Shown here piece after piece: positions 40,580 to 49,161 of a DNA stretch of 64,000 nt. Both the position numbers and the translations under genes were made by a program. Origin of the DNA: Alphaproteobacteria bacterium (lineage in GTDB: Bacteria > Pseudomonadota > Alphaproteobacteria > Acetobacterales > Acetobacteraceae); contig JAFKFI010000066.1 of NCBI GenBank assembly GCA_017307285.1, forward strand, positions 111,808 to 175,807. The letters run 5' to 3'. Below the pieces are notes generated by a model. That model was not told the DNA's origin. It worked only from the letters and a program-made list of their open reading frames with translations, and ran no database searches. Each line of letters starts with the position of its first letter. Positions within the stretch are counted from its first letter, which is position 1.

Positions 40580-42057
40580 CGCTTACTGACCTCACACTGG
40601 GCGCGGCGCGCGAAGGGTTGCGCGCCCGCGAGTTCACCGCACGCGAGCTGACGCTGGCGCATCTGCGGGCGATCGAGGCGCTCAATCCGCGGCTCAACGC
40701 CTACATCACCGTCATGCACGACCGCGCGCTGGATCAGGCCGACGCGGCGGATGCCGCGCTCGCGCGGCGCGAGGCGGGGCCGCTCGCTGGCATTCCGCTG
40801 GCGATCAAGGATTTGTTCTGCACCGAGGGCACCCGGACCACGGCGGGCAGCCGCATTCTCGGCCCGTTCGTGCCGCCCTACGAGAGCAGTGTCACCACCA
40901 ATCTGTTGCGCGACGGCGCGGTGTTCCTGGGAAAAGCCAATCTCGACGAGTTCGCGATGGGCTCGTCCAACATCACCTCGGCCTACGGGCCGGTGGAGAA
41001 CCCGTGGCAGCGCGCCGGCGACACCGAGGCGAAGCTGGTGCCAGGCGGCTCGTCGGGCGGCTCGGCGGCGGCAGTGGCGGGGCGGTTGGCGCTGGGTTCG
41101 ACAGGGACTGATACTGGCGGTTCGATCCGCCAGCCGGCGTCGTTCTGCGGCATTCCGGGCATGAAGCCGACCTATGGGCGGTGCAGCCGCTGGGGCATCG
41201 TCGCGTTCGCCTCGTCGCTCGACCAGGCCGGGCCGTTCGCCCGCACTGTCGAGGATTGCGCCATCCTGCTGCGCTCGATGGCCGGCCACGATCCAAAGGA
41301 CTCTACTAGCGTCGATCGCCCGGTGCCCGATTACGAGGCGGCGTGCCGGCGTGGGGTTAAGGGGCTGCGGATCGGCATTCCGCGCGAGTACCACGTGGAC
41401 GGAATGCCCGCCGAGATCGAGGCGCTGTGGGAGCGGGGCAAAGCCTGGCTACGCGAGGTGGGCGCCGAGCTCGTCGATGTGTCGCTGCCGCACACGAAAT
41501 ACGGACTTGCCACTTACTACATCGTCGCTCCCGCCGAGTGCTCGTCCAACCTCGCGCGCTATGACGGCGTGCGCTTCGGGATGCGCGAGAATGGCGAGGA
41601 TTTGCGCGACCTCTACGAGCGCACCCGCGCCGCCGGCTTCGGCGCGGAGGTGAAGCGGCGCATCCTGATCGGCACCTATGTGCTCTCGGCGGGATATTAC
41701 GACGCCTATTATCTGCGGGCGCAGAAAGTGCGGGCGCTGATCCTCAAGGATTTCACCGAGGCGTTCGCGCGGGTCGATGCGCTGCTGACGCCGACCACGC
41801 CATCGGCCGCCTTCGCGCAAGGCGAGAACATGGACGATCCGGTGAAGATGTATCTCAACGACGTGTTCACCGTGCCGGCGAGCATGGCGGGCGTGCCCGG
41901 CATGTCGGTCCCGGCCGGGCTCGATGCACAAGGATTGCCGCTCGGCTTGCAGGTGATCGGCCGGCCGTTCGACGAGGAGACGGTGTTCGCGGTCAGCGCC
42001 GCGTTGGAACGCGCGGCCGATTTCAGCGCGCGGCCGGCGTTGCGTGCGGAGGGCTGA
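40576..42057 (+). CDS. gatA: Asp/Glu-tRNA amidotransferase subunit A
   Basis: Amidase-signature subunit that releases ammonia from glutamine. The Ser-cisSer-Lys triad is readable: Lys78 ([11 protein letters not shown]), Ser159 ([13 protein letters not shown]) and nucleophile Ser183 ([13 protein letters not shown]). 493 aa is standard. Starts in the gatC stop region. Confidence 0.98.
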   Translation: MTLTDLTLGAAREGLRAREFTARELTLAHLRAIEALNPRLNAYITVMHDRALDQADAADAALARREAGPLAGIPLAIKDLFCTEGTRTTAGSRILGPFVPPYESSVTTNLLRDGAVFLGKANLDEFAMGSSNITSAYGPVENPWQRAGDTEAKLVPGGSSGGSAAAVAGRLALGSTGTDTGGSIRQPASFCGIPGMKPTYGRCSRWGIVAFASSLDQAGPFARTVEDCAILLRSMAGHDPKDSTSVDRPVPDYEAACRRGVKGLRIGIPREYHVDGMPAEIEALWERGKAWLREVGAELVDVSLPHTKYGLATYYIVAPAECSSNLARYDGVRFGMRENGEDLRDLYERTRAAGFGAEVKRRILIGTYVLSAGYYDAYYLRAQKVRALILKDFTEAFARVDALLTPTTPSAAFAQGENMDDPVKMYLNDVFTVPASMAGVPGMSVPAGLDAQGLPLGLQVIGRPFDEETVFAVSAALERAADFSARPALRAEG

Positions 42058-42060
42058 GCG

Positions 42061-43512
42061 ATGTCGTACGTCATCGAAGGATCGACCGGGCCGTGGGAGG
42101 TCGTGATCGGCCTCGAGGTCCACGCGCAGGTTATCAGCAATGCGAAGCTGTTCAGCGGTGCCGCCACCGAGTTCGGCGCCGAGCCGAACACGCAGGTGAG
42201 CTTCGTCGACGCGGCGTTCCCTGGGATGCTGCCGGTGATCAACCGCGAGTGCGTGGCGCAGGCGGTGCGGACGGGGCTCGGGCTCGACGCGCGTATCAAC
42301 CTCGTCAGCCGCTTCGACCGGAAGAACTATTTCTACGCCGATTTGCCGGCCGGGTACCAGATTAGCCAGTACCAGCACCCGATCGTCGGGGAAGGAAAAA
42401 TCGAGATCGAGCTCGCCGACGGCAGCACGCGGCAGATCGGGGTGACGCGCCTGCACCTCGAACAGGACGCTGGAAAATCGCTGCACGACCAGCACCCGAC
42501 GAAATCCTATATCGACCTCAACCGCTCGGGTGTCGCGCTGATGGAGATTGTCAGCGAGCCCGACATGCGCAGCCCCGAGGAGGCAGGCGCCTATCTGCGC
42601 AAGCTACGCACCATCCTGCGCTATCTCGGCACCTGCGACGGCAACATGGAGGAGGGCTCGATGCGCGCCGACGTGAACGTCTCGGTGCGCAAGCATGGCG
42701 AGCCGTTCCGCACGCGCTGCGAGGTGAAGAACGTCAACTCCGTCCGCTTCGTGATGCAGGCGATCGAGGCCGAGGCCAAGCGGCAGGTGGAGGTGTGGGA
42801 AGGCGGCGGGATGGTCGAGCAGGAAACCAGGCTGTTCGACGTGCCGCGCGGCATCACCCGCAGTATGCGCAGCAAGGAAGACGCGCATGACTACCGCTAT
42901 TTCCCCGACCCCGACCTGCTTCCGCTGGTGCTCGACGAGGCGTGGATCGAGGAATTGCGGCGGGATTTGCCGGAATTGCCGGACACCAAGCGGGCGCGGT
43001 TCATGGCGGAGTACGGCCTGCCTGCCTACGATTCCGGGGTGCTGGTCGCCGAGCAGGCGACAGCGGATTTCTACGAGACCGTGGCGAAGGGACGCGACGC
43101 CAAGCTCGCGGCCAACTGGGTGATCGGCGACTTCTTCGCTGCGCTCAACCGCACCGGACGCACGATCGAGACGAGTCCCGTATCGGCCGGGTCGCTTGGG
43201 CAGCTGCTCGACCTCATGGCGGACAAGACGATCAACGGCCGTATCGCCAAGGAGGTGCTGGAGGCGATGGTCGAGACCGGCGAGGAGCCAGCCGCGATCG
43301 TCGAGGCGAAGGGGTTGCGTCAGGTGACGGACACCGGCGCGATCGATGCCGCGGTGGACAAGGTGCTGGCTGCCAACGCCGACAAGCTCGCGGAGTACAA
43401 GGCGGGCAAGGAGAAGCTGTTCGGCTTCTTCGTCGGCCAAGTGATGAAGGCGATGGCGGGGAAGGGGAATCCCGCGCTGGTGAATGAGACGTTGAAGCGC
43501 AAGCTGGCGTGA
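42061..43512 (+). CDS. gatB: Asp/Glu-tRNA amidotransferase subunit B
   Basis: Kinase/transamidase subunit that binds the misacylated t[35 protein letters not shown] and [20 protein letters not shown] are diagnostic, and the C-terminal ~150 residues form the YqeY-like tail domain. 483 aa. 3 nt after gatA. Confidence 0.98.
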   Translation: MSYVIEGSTGPWEVVIGLEVHAQVISNAKLFSGAATEFGAEPNTQVSFVDAAFPGMLPVINRECVAQAVRTGLGLDARINLVSRFDRKNYFYADLPAGYQISQYQHPIVGEGKIEIELADGSTRQIGVTRLHLEQDAGKSLHDQHPTKSYIDLNRSGVALMEIVSEPDMRSPEEAGAYLRKLRTILRYLGTCDGNMEEGSMRADVNVSVRKHGEPFRTRCEVKNVNSVRFVMQAIEAEAKRQVEVWEGGGMVEQETRLFDVPRGITRSMRSKEDAHDYRYFPDPDLLPLVLDEAWIEELRRDLPELPDTKRARFMAEYGLPAYDSGVLVAEQATADFYETVAKGRDAKLAANWVIGDFFAALNRTGRTIETSPVSAGSLGQLLDLMADKTINGRIAKEVLEAMVETGEEPAAIVEAKGLRQVTDTGAIDAAVDKVLAANADKLAEYKAGKEKLFGFFVGQVMKAMAGKGNPALVNETLKRKLA

Positions 43513-43518
43513 TGTGAT

Positions 43519-43540
43519 GGCGGAATGAATTCCGCCCTAC
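43519..43540. repeat. GGCGGAAT-family palindrome after gatB
   Basis: GGCGGAAT-GA-ATTCCGCC followed by CTAC, 6 nt after the gatB stop. Same unit as the repeats at 28121 and 56899. Possibly a weak terminator for gatB and the convergent TM2 gene. Confidence 0.7.
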
Positions 43541-43584
43541 GTCATGGTTGCCGCGGGGCCAGCCGGTGCTGATCCGCCCTGCGC

Positions 43585-43932
43585 TTACATGCCGAGATTG
43601 CTGATGAGGCGATTGTTGTAGTCGCGCGCCATGCCGGGAATGAGGAAGGCGTCGACCAGTGCCCAGATGCCGACGACGATGAGGCCGAACACGCCGATCG
43701 CCACGACCGTCAAAGCCAGCGACCCGAGGAAGATCAGCAGCATCGCGAGCGCCGAGCCGGTGTGCTTCAGGTAGAAGCGATGCGCGCCGAGCGAGCCGAG
43801 GAAGAACCAGAGCAGATAAGCGATGCCGGCCGACCTCTTGTTCGCGTCGTAGCGCATCATCACCTGCGCGGCGCCGTGCGTCATCACTCCGGGGTTCGCG
43901 GTCATCTGGCTTGATGGCATGATGTCGGACAT
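43585..43932 (-). CDS. TM2 domain-containing membrane protein
   Basis: 115 aa with a hydrophilic N-terminus (~30 residues) and two helices separated by a short loop. The TM2 signature is clear: AYLLWFFLGSLGAHRFYLKHTGSAL and GIWALVDAFLIPGMARDYN. Bacterial TM2 proteins are of unknown function. Convergent with gatB. Confidence 0.9.
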   Translation of the reverse strand: MSDIMPSSQMTANPGVMTHGAAQVMMRYDANKRSAGIAYLLWFFLGSLGAHRFYLKHTGSALAMLLIFLGSLALTVVAIGVFGLIVVGIWALVDAFLIPGMARDYNNRLISNLGM

Positions 43933-44069
43933 CGCGTGCGGCTCTCTATCACTCCGACCCCGATATTCGCCGCCAAGCGTTTTGAAAGCGTGAATCCTAT
44001 GCCAGCCGGCGCCTGCGTTGCACCCCCGCGCGGACTCGGGGACAATCGCGCCGACCCGAGGAGAGCGCC

Positions 44070-44699
44070 ATGAGCATCGAGCTGCATACCTGGAACACCC
44101 CGAACGGCCGCAAGATCAGCGTGGCGCTGGAGGAGATGGGGCTGCCCTACACCGTGCATCCCATCGACATCAGCAAGGGCAAGCAGTTCGAGCCCGCGTT
44201 CCTCAAGATCAGTCCGAACAACAAGATCCCCGCCATCGTCGATCCCGAGGGTCCGGGCGGGCAGCCGATCAGCGTGTTCGAGTCGGGCGCGATCCTGCTC
44301 TATCTCGGGCGCAAAACGAAAAAGTTCCTGCCCGAGGATCTGCGGGCGCAGGTGCCGGTGCTGGAATGGCTGATGTGGCAGATGGGCGGCTTCGGCCCGA
44401 TGCCGGGGCAGGTGCACCACTTCCTCCAGGTGGAGAACGAGCAGGACCGCCGCTACGGGCTGGAGCGGTATTCCAAGGAGACGCGCCGGCTTTACGGCGT
44501 GCTCGACCGCCGGCTCGCCGAGGTGCCCTATGCCGGCGGAGCGGAGGTCTCGGTCGCCGACTTCGCCATCCTCGGCTGGGCCTGGCGCCATGAGCGGCAC
44601 AAGGTGGACCTCGCGGAGTTCCCCAACGTGAAGCGCTGGTACGAGACGATGATGGCCCGGCCGGGGACCAAGCGAGGCTTCGAGGTGGCGCTAAGCTGA
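44070..44699 (+). CDS. Glutathione S-transferase (YfcG/Nu-like)
   Basis: Thioredoxin-fold N-terminal domain (TWNTPNGRKISVALEEMGLPY, with the NTPNGRK loop typical of disulfide-bond oxidoreductase YfcG), cis-Pro in NKIPAIVDP, and ESGAILLYLG binding glutathione; the C-terminal helical domain ends near VKRWYETMMARPG. 209 aa. Physiological substrate unknown. Confidence 0.9.
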   Translation: MSIELHTWNTPNGRKISVALEEMGLPYTVHPIDISKGKQFEPAFLKISPNNKIPAIVDPEGPGGQPISVFESGAILLYLGRKTKKFLPEDLRAQVPVLEWLMWQMGGFGPMPGQVHHFLQVENEQDRRYGLERYSKETRRLYGVLDRRLAEVPYAGGAEVSVADFAILGWAWRHERHKVDLAEFPNVKRWYETMMARPGTKRGFEVALS

Positions 44700-44761
44700 G
44701 CAAAACTTGAAAATTGGTCGTGCCCTTCAAGCTCTCCCGCCATGGGTTAGCGGCTACGGTG

Positions 44762-44767
44762 TAGATT
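44762..44767 (+). promoter_or_regulatory. Possible -10 hexamer of the orphan gene
   Basis: TAGATT ends 7 nt before the ATG at 44775. No good -35 is seen 16-18 nt upstream, and there is no Shine-Dalgarno sequence. Confidence 0.25.
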
Positions 44768-44774
44768 TGGTCAT

Positions 44775-46400
44775 ATGAGACACACATCTCTTTCGGATGC
44801 ACTTCGGCCTACAGCTGGCCGCGTTTCGCAGGTAGTGCGGGAGCGTGAAATTCTACGTGTTGCCGCTGCGCTCGGCGGTTCGGATGGGGAGCAGGCCGGG
44901 GCGGCGGCACGTCAGTCAATCTTGAAATGGGCGGAACGAAGGACGGGAGGCCAACTGCCGGGTGCCGCTTGGAGCCACGCGGAGTTCGATCATCTTGCTG
45001 GAGGCCGGAATTGCGCTGTTGCTCGTATCGTAGATGAGTCTCTGGATGTTTGGGCAATTCGCGCTGACGTTCCGGACAAGACAGTAGCCCAGCGTGTTTG
45101 GACGACGGAAGCAGTTGTGGGTCGCAAGCCTGGGCATGGATCCCTGTTCAGCCTCCGGCTACTGGTAAGCTCTCCTGAAAGCGAACTGCAAATTGAACCT
45201 GCCGTTCCTAAATTCGTCCACGAAATCGCTGATAGCTGCGGGTTGTACTCTGGGACAAAACGGTTGACGTCCGAGCCATCGGTGATTTGGTCCGAGGAGG
45301 ATGCCAAACGTCTGATTGATGTGCTTGTTGACCCAGATCGCGTGAGACCGGTCTTCGTGTTGACGACACCGGACTACTCGACTGATCCTTATTCAACACT
45401 TCTCGACCCTAGCCCGCTTGCACGAGCAACGATTGGTCTCGCCGAGGTGGTTGTGCTACCAGCTCGCTTTACGTGGGCGCTCACTGAGCGCTTCGGAAAG
45501 CGCTTGTCCGTTTTCGGTGGTGCGGCGCGCGTGTATCGGCCTGGCTTCGCCGAAGATGCGAACCCCTATGCGGGTCATGAACTTATTCTGGCTGAACGAC
45601 TCAGTGGCGATGAGAATGCACTGCGTGTCTCAGCTTTGCTCCGTCAAATTGCGGCAACCGAAAGCATCCGTCAACTTCGGTTAGGACAGGAGGTATTGTC
45701 TTTTTCGGTTGTCCGCGAGCAGAGTTTGGATGCCGTACGAGCTCGTCTCGAGGCGGAAGGCGCAGCTGATGTCGTGCAACTGCGGGCCGCCCATTCTCAG
45801 ATCAATAAGATTAAGGATGATGTTAGAAGGTTGAAAGAGGAGCAGCTTTGGGTCCTCGAAGAGCATAAACTTGCTGAAGATCGCGCAGCAACGGCGGAAA
45901 CACAGCTAAGGGCAGCAAGTTTCCGTATCCAGCAATTGCTGGAACAGCTTAGGGTTGGCGGAGAAAGCCCCGATATAAACATTCAACTTCCGAGCTTATG
46001 GGATGAGTTTTCCGACTGGTGCGAGCGAAATCTTGTAGGTCGAGTCTTGCTTTCTCCTCGTGCCCGACGTGAAGTTAAGTCGCCGGAATTCCGAGAAGTT
46101 GGTACAGCAGCGCGGTGTCTCCTTTGGCTCGCTAATGCATATCGCGACCGCCGACTTGAGGGCGGCGATGGCGATCTTCGAGTCTCAGTTGAACCCGGAA
46201 TTCAGAATGATCGGTGCGGTGCGGATAGTTTTCGGTTTGACTGGCAAGGAAAGCGCAACAGCGTTGAGTGGCACATAAAGAATGGTGGAAATACACGTGA
46301 TCGAAGCCGATGCTTGCGGATTTATTATTTTTGGGACGAATCCAGTCACCAAGTAGTGGTTGCTTCCATGCCAGGCCACATAACGACGGGAGCCTCATAG
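44775..46400 (+). CDS. Orphan protein of unknown function with coiled coil (probably horizontally acquired)
   Basis: I do not recognise a named family. The 541 aa show: an N-terminal basic region; a mixed alpha/beta region (about 70-280) with WAIRADVPDKTVAQRVWTTE, FVLTTPDYSTDPYST and LSVFGGAARVYRPGF; a coiled coil (~330-395, LRAAHSQINKIKDDVRRLKEEQ); and a C-terminal module (~440-541) with WHIKNGGNTRDRSRCLRIYYF, VVVASMPGHIT. The last part loosely recalls RelE/HigB-like beta sheets. The gene has visibly lower GC and different codon use than its neighbours, pointing to transfer. A defence or toxin-like role is only a guess. It stands alone, with no partner in the same orientation. Confidence 0.75.
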   Translation: MRHTSLSDALRPTAGRVSQVVREREILRVAAALGGSDGEQAGAAARQSILKWAERRTGGQLPGAAWSHAEFDHLAGGRNCAVARIVDESLDVWAIRADVPDKTVAQRVWTTEAVVGRKPGHGSLFSLRLLVSSPESELQIEPAVPKFVHEIADSCGLYSGTKRLTSEPSVIWSEEDAKRLIDVLVDPDRVRPVFVLTTPDYSTDPYSTLLDPSPLARATIGLAEVVVLPARFTWALTERFGKRLSVFGGAARVYRPGFAEDANPYAGHELILAERLSGDENALRVSALLRQIAATESIRQLRLGQEVLSFSVVREQSLDAVRARLEAEGAADVVQLRAAHSQINKIKDDVRRLKEEQLWVLEEHKLAEDRAATAETQLRAASFRIQQLLEQLRVGGESPDINIQLPSLWDEFSDWCERNLVGRVLLSPRARREVKSPEFREVGTAARCLLWLANAYRDRRLEGGDGDLRVSVEPGIQNDRCGADSFRFDWQGKRNSVEWHIKNGGNTRDRSRCLRIYYFWDESSHQVVVASMPGHITTGAS

Positions 46401-46423
46401 CGTCGGAGGTTCTGCTCCCGTGA

Positions 46424-46459
46424 GTGACTAATCCGGGTTCTGGTCGGATTTGTAGTCAC
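46424..46459 (+). terminator. Hairpin downstream of the orphan gene
   Basis: GTGACTAATCCG (46424-46435) pairs with CGGAT/TAGTCAC (46445-46459) with a 3 nt bulge; 9 nt loop. No T run. Located between the convergent orphan gene and SDR gene; may terminate one or both, or mark the edge of the inserted segment. Confidence 0.4.
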
Positions 46460-46497
46460 GTTGTAGAAATGGTGCTGGCAGGCTTGACGCGACGGTT

Positions 46498-47268
46498 CTA
46501 CATCCATCCGCCGTCGACCACCCACAGCTGGCTGGTGCACATCCGGCTGTCGTCGGCGGCGAGCCAGAGCACTAGGCGGGCGACGTCGGCCGGCATCACC
46601 TTGGACTTCAGGGACTGTGCCTTCATCAGGTCCGCCTCGGCCTCGGGCGTGAGCCAGCGGGTGAGCTGGCGCTCGGTCATGATCCAGCCCGGAATGACGC
46701 AGTTGACACGGATACCGTCGGGGCCGAGGTCGCGGGCCATGCCGCGCGTGAGGCCCTCCACGGCGGCCTTGGCGGTGGTGTAGGCGGGCATCCCGCCCTG
46801 GCCGACATGCCAGCTGATCGAGCCGAAATTGACGATCGAGCCGCCGCCGGCGTCCCGCATCATCGGCGCGACCGCCTGGATGGCGAAGAACTGGTGGCGC
46901 AAATTCACCGCCTGCCGCTCGTCCCAATAGGCGGGCGTCGTGTCCTGCCAGCGGTGGCGCTCGTCATGGGCGGCGTTGTTCACAAGCACGGTGATCGGCC
47001 CGAGTGCCCGTGCCGCATCGGTGATGGCGCTCTGCAGGGCGGCGATGTCGGTGATGTCGCAGTGCTGGAACCAGGGTTCGGGGTGGCCTTCGGCTTTGAG
47101 GCGGGCGGCGAGCGCTCGGGCCGGCTCGTCCTGGATATCGACGAAGGCGACCCGGGCGCCCTGGGCGGCGAAGTGCTCCACCTCGGCGCTGCCGATCCCG
47201 GTCGCGCCGCCGGTGATAAAGACCACCCGGTTCCGTAGGCTCGGATAGACGGCGAATTTCTCGGTCAT
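46498..47268 (-). CDS. SDR family oxidoreductase
   Basis: Classical short-chain dehydrogenase, 256 aa. Cofactor loop TGGATGIG near residues 16-23, NNAA motif, and catalytic Ser in FGSISWHVG with YTTAK supplying Tyr and Lys. Likely NAD(P)-dependent alcohol or sugar dehydrogenase; substrate unknown. Its ATG overlaps the vapC stop (ATGA), so it is read from the vapBC transcript; an upstream extension into vapC is rejected. Confidence 0.92.
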   Translation of the reverse strand: MTEKFAVYPSLRNRVVFITGGATGIGSAEVEHFAAQGARVAFVDIQDEPARALAARLKAEGHPEPWFQHCDITDIAALQSAITDAARALGPITVLVNNAAHDERHRWQDTTPAYWDERQAVNLRHQFFAIQAVAPMMRDAGGGSIVNFGSISWHVGQGGMPAYTTAKAAVEGLTRGMARDLGPDGIRVNCVIPGWIMTERQLTRWLTPEAEADLMKAQSLKSKVMPADVARLVLWLAADDSRMCTSQLWVVDGGWM

Positions 47269-47648
47269 GAAGCACCCCCGATGGACCAGGCGGGGGCCAG
47301 GTCCAATTTCGCGGCAAGGTCGTGCAGTCGCTTGTCGCGTGTCCACAGCCTTCCCCCTGCGGTCAGCCGAGCCGCCGCGAGCAAGTGGATATCGACATAT
47401 CCGACCCCGTGCCCGAACAGCGCGTGGCGGTCGATGAAGTGCAGAACCTCGCCGTCTGTCGCCACGTCGGCCCGAGGCAAGTTCCGCAATGCTTCCAGGA
47501 CCACCTCGCGCTGCCGCAGATTGCCCAGTGCGAGCTCGCCGATGACGAAGGGATGGGTGAGAACCCTTCCGGCATCGAGCAGCGCCGTGAGCGTGTCATC
47601 GCCCGCTCGCAGGTGATCGATCCAGATGGACGTGTCGACCAGGTTCAC
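47265..47648 (-). CDS. vapC: VapC family PIN-domain toxin
   Basis: PIN-fold endoribonuclease toxin, 127 aa. The acidic metal-binding residues are readable: Asp5 (VDTSIWIDHL), Glu38 (VIGELALGN), Asp86 (YVDIHLLAAA) and Asp105 (WTRDKRLH). Overlaps vapB upstream and the SDR gene downstream by 4 nt each. Confidence 0.95.
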   Translation of the reverse strand: MNLVDTSIWIDHLRAGDDTLTALLDAGRVLTHPFVIGELALGNLRQREVVLEALRNLPRADVATDGEVLHFIDRHALFGHGVGYVDIHLLAAARLTAGGRLWTRDKRLHDLAAKLDLAPAWSIGGAS

Positions 47649-47842
47649 ATCGGGGCCGAGCGCCGCCGGGTCGGCGCAGTCAGGTCCGGCTCGGTGCCGG
47701 CCAAGCGTGCAAGGCGCCGGGCGCTTTCGCGTTCGATGAGGGCTTTGAGCGCCTCGCGGACCAGGCTGGATTTCTCCTTGAGGCCGGTGAAGGCCTGAGC
47801 TTTGGCAACAAGCTCGTCGTCGAGCGCCAGGGTGGTGCGCAT
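47645..47842 (-). CDS. vapB: VapB family antitoxin
   Basis: 65 aa ribbon-helix-helix antitoxin of the MetJ/Arc-like DUF2191 type: MRTTLALDDELVAKAQAFTG then SSLVREALKALIERESARRLARLAG. The start is set by the RHH strand and a GGAGA site in the 16 nt leader; a seven-codon extension to 47863 would overlap the expected transcription start. Overlaps vapC by 4 nt. Confidence 0.92.
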   Translation of the reverse strand: MRTTLALDDELVAKAQAFTGLKEKSSLVREALKALIERESARRLARLAGTEPDLTAPTRRRSAPM

Positions 47843-48225
47843 TGCCAGTCTCCGGATGTGCACAAATCTATCATCGTTTGATGCTCAATTCAATGCCCAC
47901 TGCAGACTGCCGGATATCGCATTGACACGATCGAACTTGTAATCCGCTGCTTCTCGCCAACGTAGCGGGGCGAATTCATCGAATATACGGAAGACAACCG
48001 AACTCTGTTTCTCCCTATCGAGACCGTGGTTTCAAATTTCGGTCCAAATTTGGAGGGATAAGGCTGCGCGGAAGACAGTCGGTCCTCAAGCTATCTATCC
48101 GGCTCGATATCGGCGCGCCATTCGATTGTTTGCGTCGATCATAGATATCGAAACGTTTCATTGGCCCTCGACTTGTCGCGGTGCTAAGCGCGGAACTTCC
48201 TCAACCAGGAAGGAGAAACGTCACC
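47843..48225. other. Intergenic stretch, lower GC, between vapB and the nitrobindin-like gene
   Basis: 383 nt without a supportable gene. It holds the vapB promoter at its left end and the AGGAAGGAG ribosome-binding site of the next gene at its right end. The middle is comparatively AT-rich with no convincing ORF, hairpin or repeat. Confidence 0.5.
47865..47893 (-). promoter_or_regulatory. Putative vapBC promoter and operator
   Basis: On the reverse strand: TTGAAT, 17 nt spacer, TAGATT. The spacer contains GCATCAAACGATGAT, an imperfect inverted repeat (CATCA...TGATG-like) suitable for VapB binding and autorepression. Confidence 0.5.
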
Positions 48226-48831
48226 ATGCCGAACGAAGTCCTTGGTCCGCGGAAATTGGGGCCGCTGACGCCGTTCGTGGGCGAATGGGAGGGCGATGCG
48301 GGGGTCGACCTTTCGTACCACAACAAGGACGACGAGACGACCGAGACCACCTATTTCGAGAAGGCCTGGTTCAAGCCGATCCCGATCCAGGAGAACGGAC
48401 GCCAGGAATTGTGGGGGCTCCACTACGGCATGACCGCGTGGCGCCACGGCGAGGAGGCGATGGACCCGTTCCATGACGAGGTCGGCTTCTTGCTATGGGA
48501 CAAGGCCCACGGCGAGGTCATGCGCACGGTGGTGTTCGGGCGCGGCATCGCGATCCTCGCCGGCAGCAGCGCCAAACCGCACGACAAGATCCTGACGTTC
48601 GATGCCAAGCCGGGTGAGCCGCACTATGGCGTGCTGCAGAACAAATACCTGCTGGAACGCGCGGAAATCCGCGACTTCAAGAGCACCTTCACGGTCAATG
48701 CCGACGGCACCTTGAGCTACACGTCCGACCTGCTCCTGAAACTCGCCGCGACCGGCGCGGAAATGCATCATACGGACAAAAATACCCTGCACTTGGTCAA
48801 GCGCTATCATCCCAGTGCGGAAAAGGGCTGA
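48226..48831 (+). CDS. Nitrobindin-like (FABP/THAP4-type) heme-binding domain protein
   Basis: 201 aa, predicted ten-stranded beta barrel. LGPLTPFVGEWEGDAGVDL resembles the GxWxGxG start of nitrobindin-like proteins, followed by a ladder of strands (YFEKAWFKPIPI, QELWGLHYGMTAWR, VMRTVVFGRGIAIL). The family binds heme or small hydrophobic ligands; the role here is unknown. Very good AGGAAGGAG site before the ATG. Confidence 0.75.
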   Translation: MPNEVLGPRKLGPLTPFVGEWEGDAGVDLSYHNKDDETTETTYFEKAWFKPIPIQENGRQELWGLHYGMTAWRHGEEAMDPFHDEVGFLLWDKAHGEVMRTVVFGRGIAILAGSSAKPHDKILTFDAKPGEPHYGVLQNKYLLERAEIRDFKSTFTVNADGTLSYTSDLLLKLAATGAEMHHTDKNTLHLVKRYHPSAEKG

Positions 48832-48904
48832 CCCGCCGAGGTTCAGACCGGGCGCCGCTGATTGCTGGAAACGGCATGAATGCGGTGCCGTTCGGGGGCT
48901 GAAA

Positions 48905-48997
48905 TGGCGGAGGGGATGAGATTCGAACTCACGATACGGGTTGACCCCGTATAACGGTTTAGCAAACCGCCGCCTTCAGCCACTCGGCCACCCCTCC
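48905..48997 (-). tRNA. tRNA-Ser (anticodon GCU)
   Basis: Reverse-strand cloverleaf of 93 nt: acceptor GGAGGGG pairing with the 3' CCCCTCC, discriminator G and encoded CCA; D arm with GTGGCCGAGTGGCTGAAGGC; anticodon loop TTTGCTAAAC (GCT); long variable arm typical of class II serine tRNAs; T loop GTTCGAATC. Reads AGC/AGU codons. Confidence 0.97.
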
Positions 48998-49161
48998 GCC
49001 GGGAGATGCGGACCCGGACCCAGGGGTCCGGACACGGCGTTTGCACCGGCGCTTCTAGGGCCTCGCGCCGGGGGCGTCAAACACTCCGATCAGCCTTGCG
49101 TCCGGCGCGGGGGGCGTGTTTGCTGCGCTGGCAGGGGGTTGAACCGTCAGGAGGGGAGTCT

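Noticed and set aside
41389..41404. Other CACGTG-containing sites (e.g. near 41394, 37934, 34809) as additional parS sites
   Set aside because: Outside the CACGTG core they match the parS arms poorly and lie inside coding sequence.
48905..48997. tRNA-Ser as an integration site for the neighbouring accessory genes
   Set aside because: No duplicated tRNA 3' end and no integrase gene were found within reach.
49014..49031. CCGGACCC-AG-GGGTCCGG palindrome near the tRNA
   Set aside because: Two-nucleotide loop, no T run, on the 5' side of the tRNA gene; no role can be supported.
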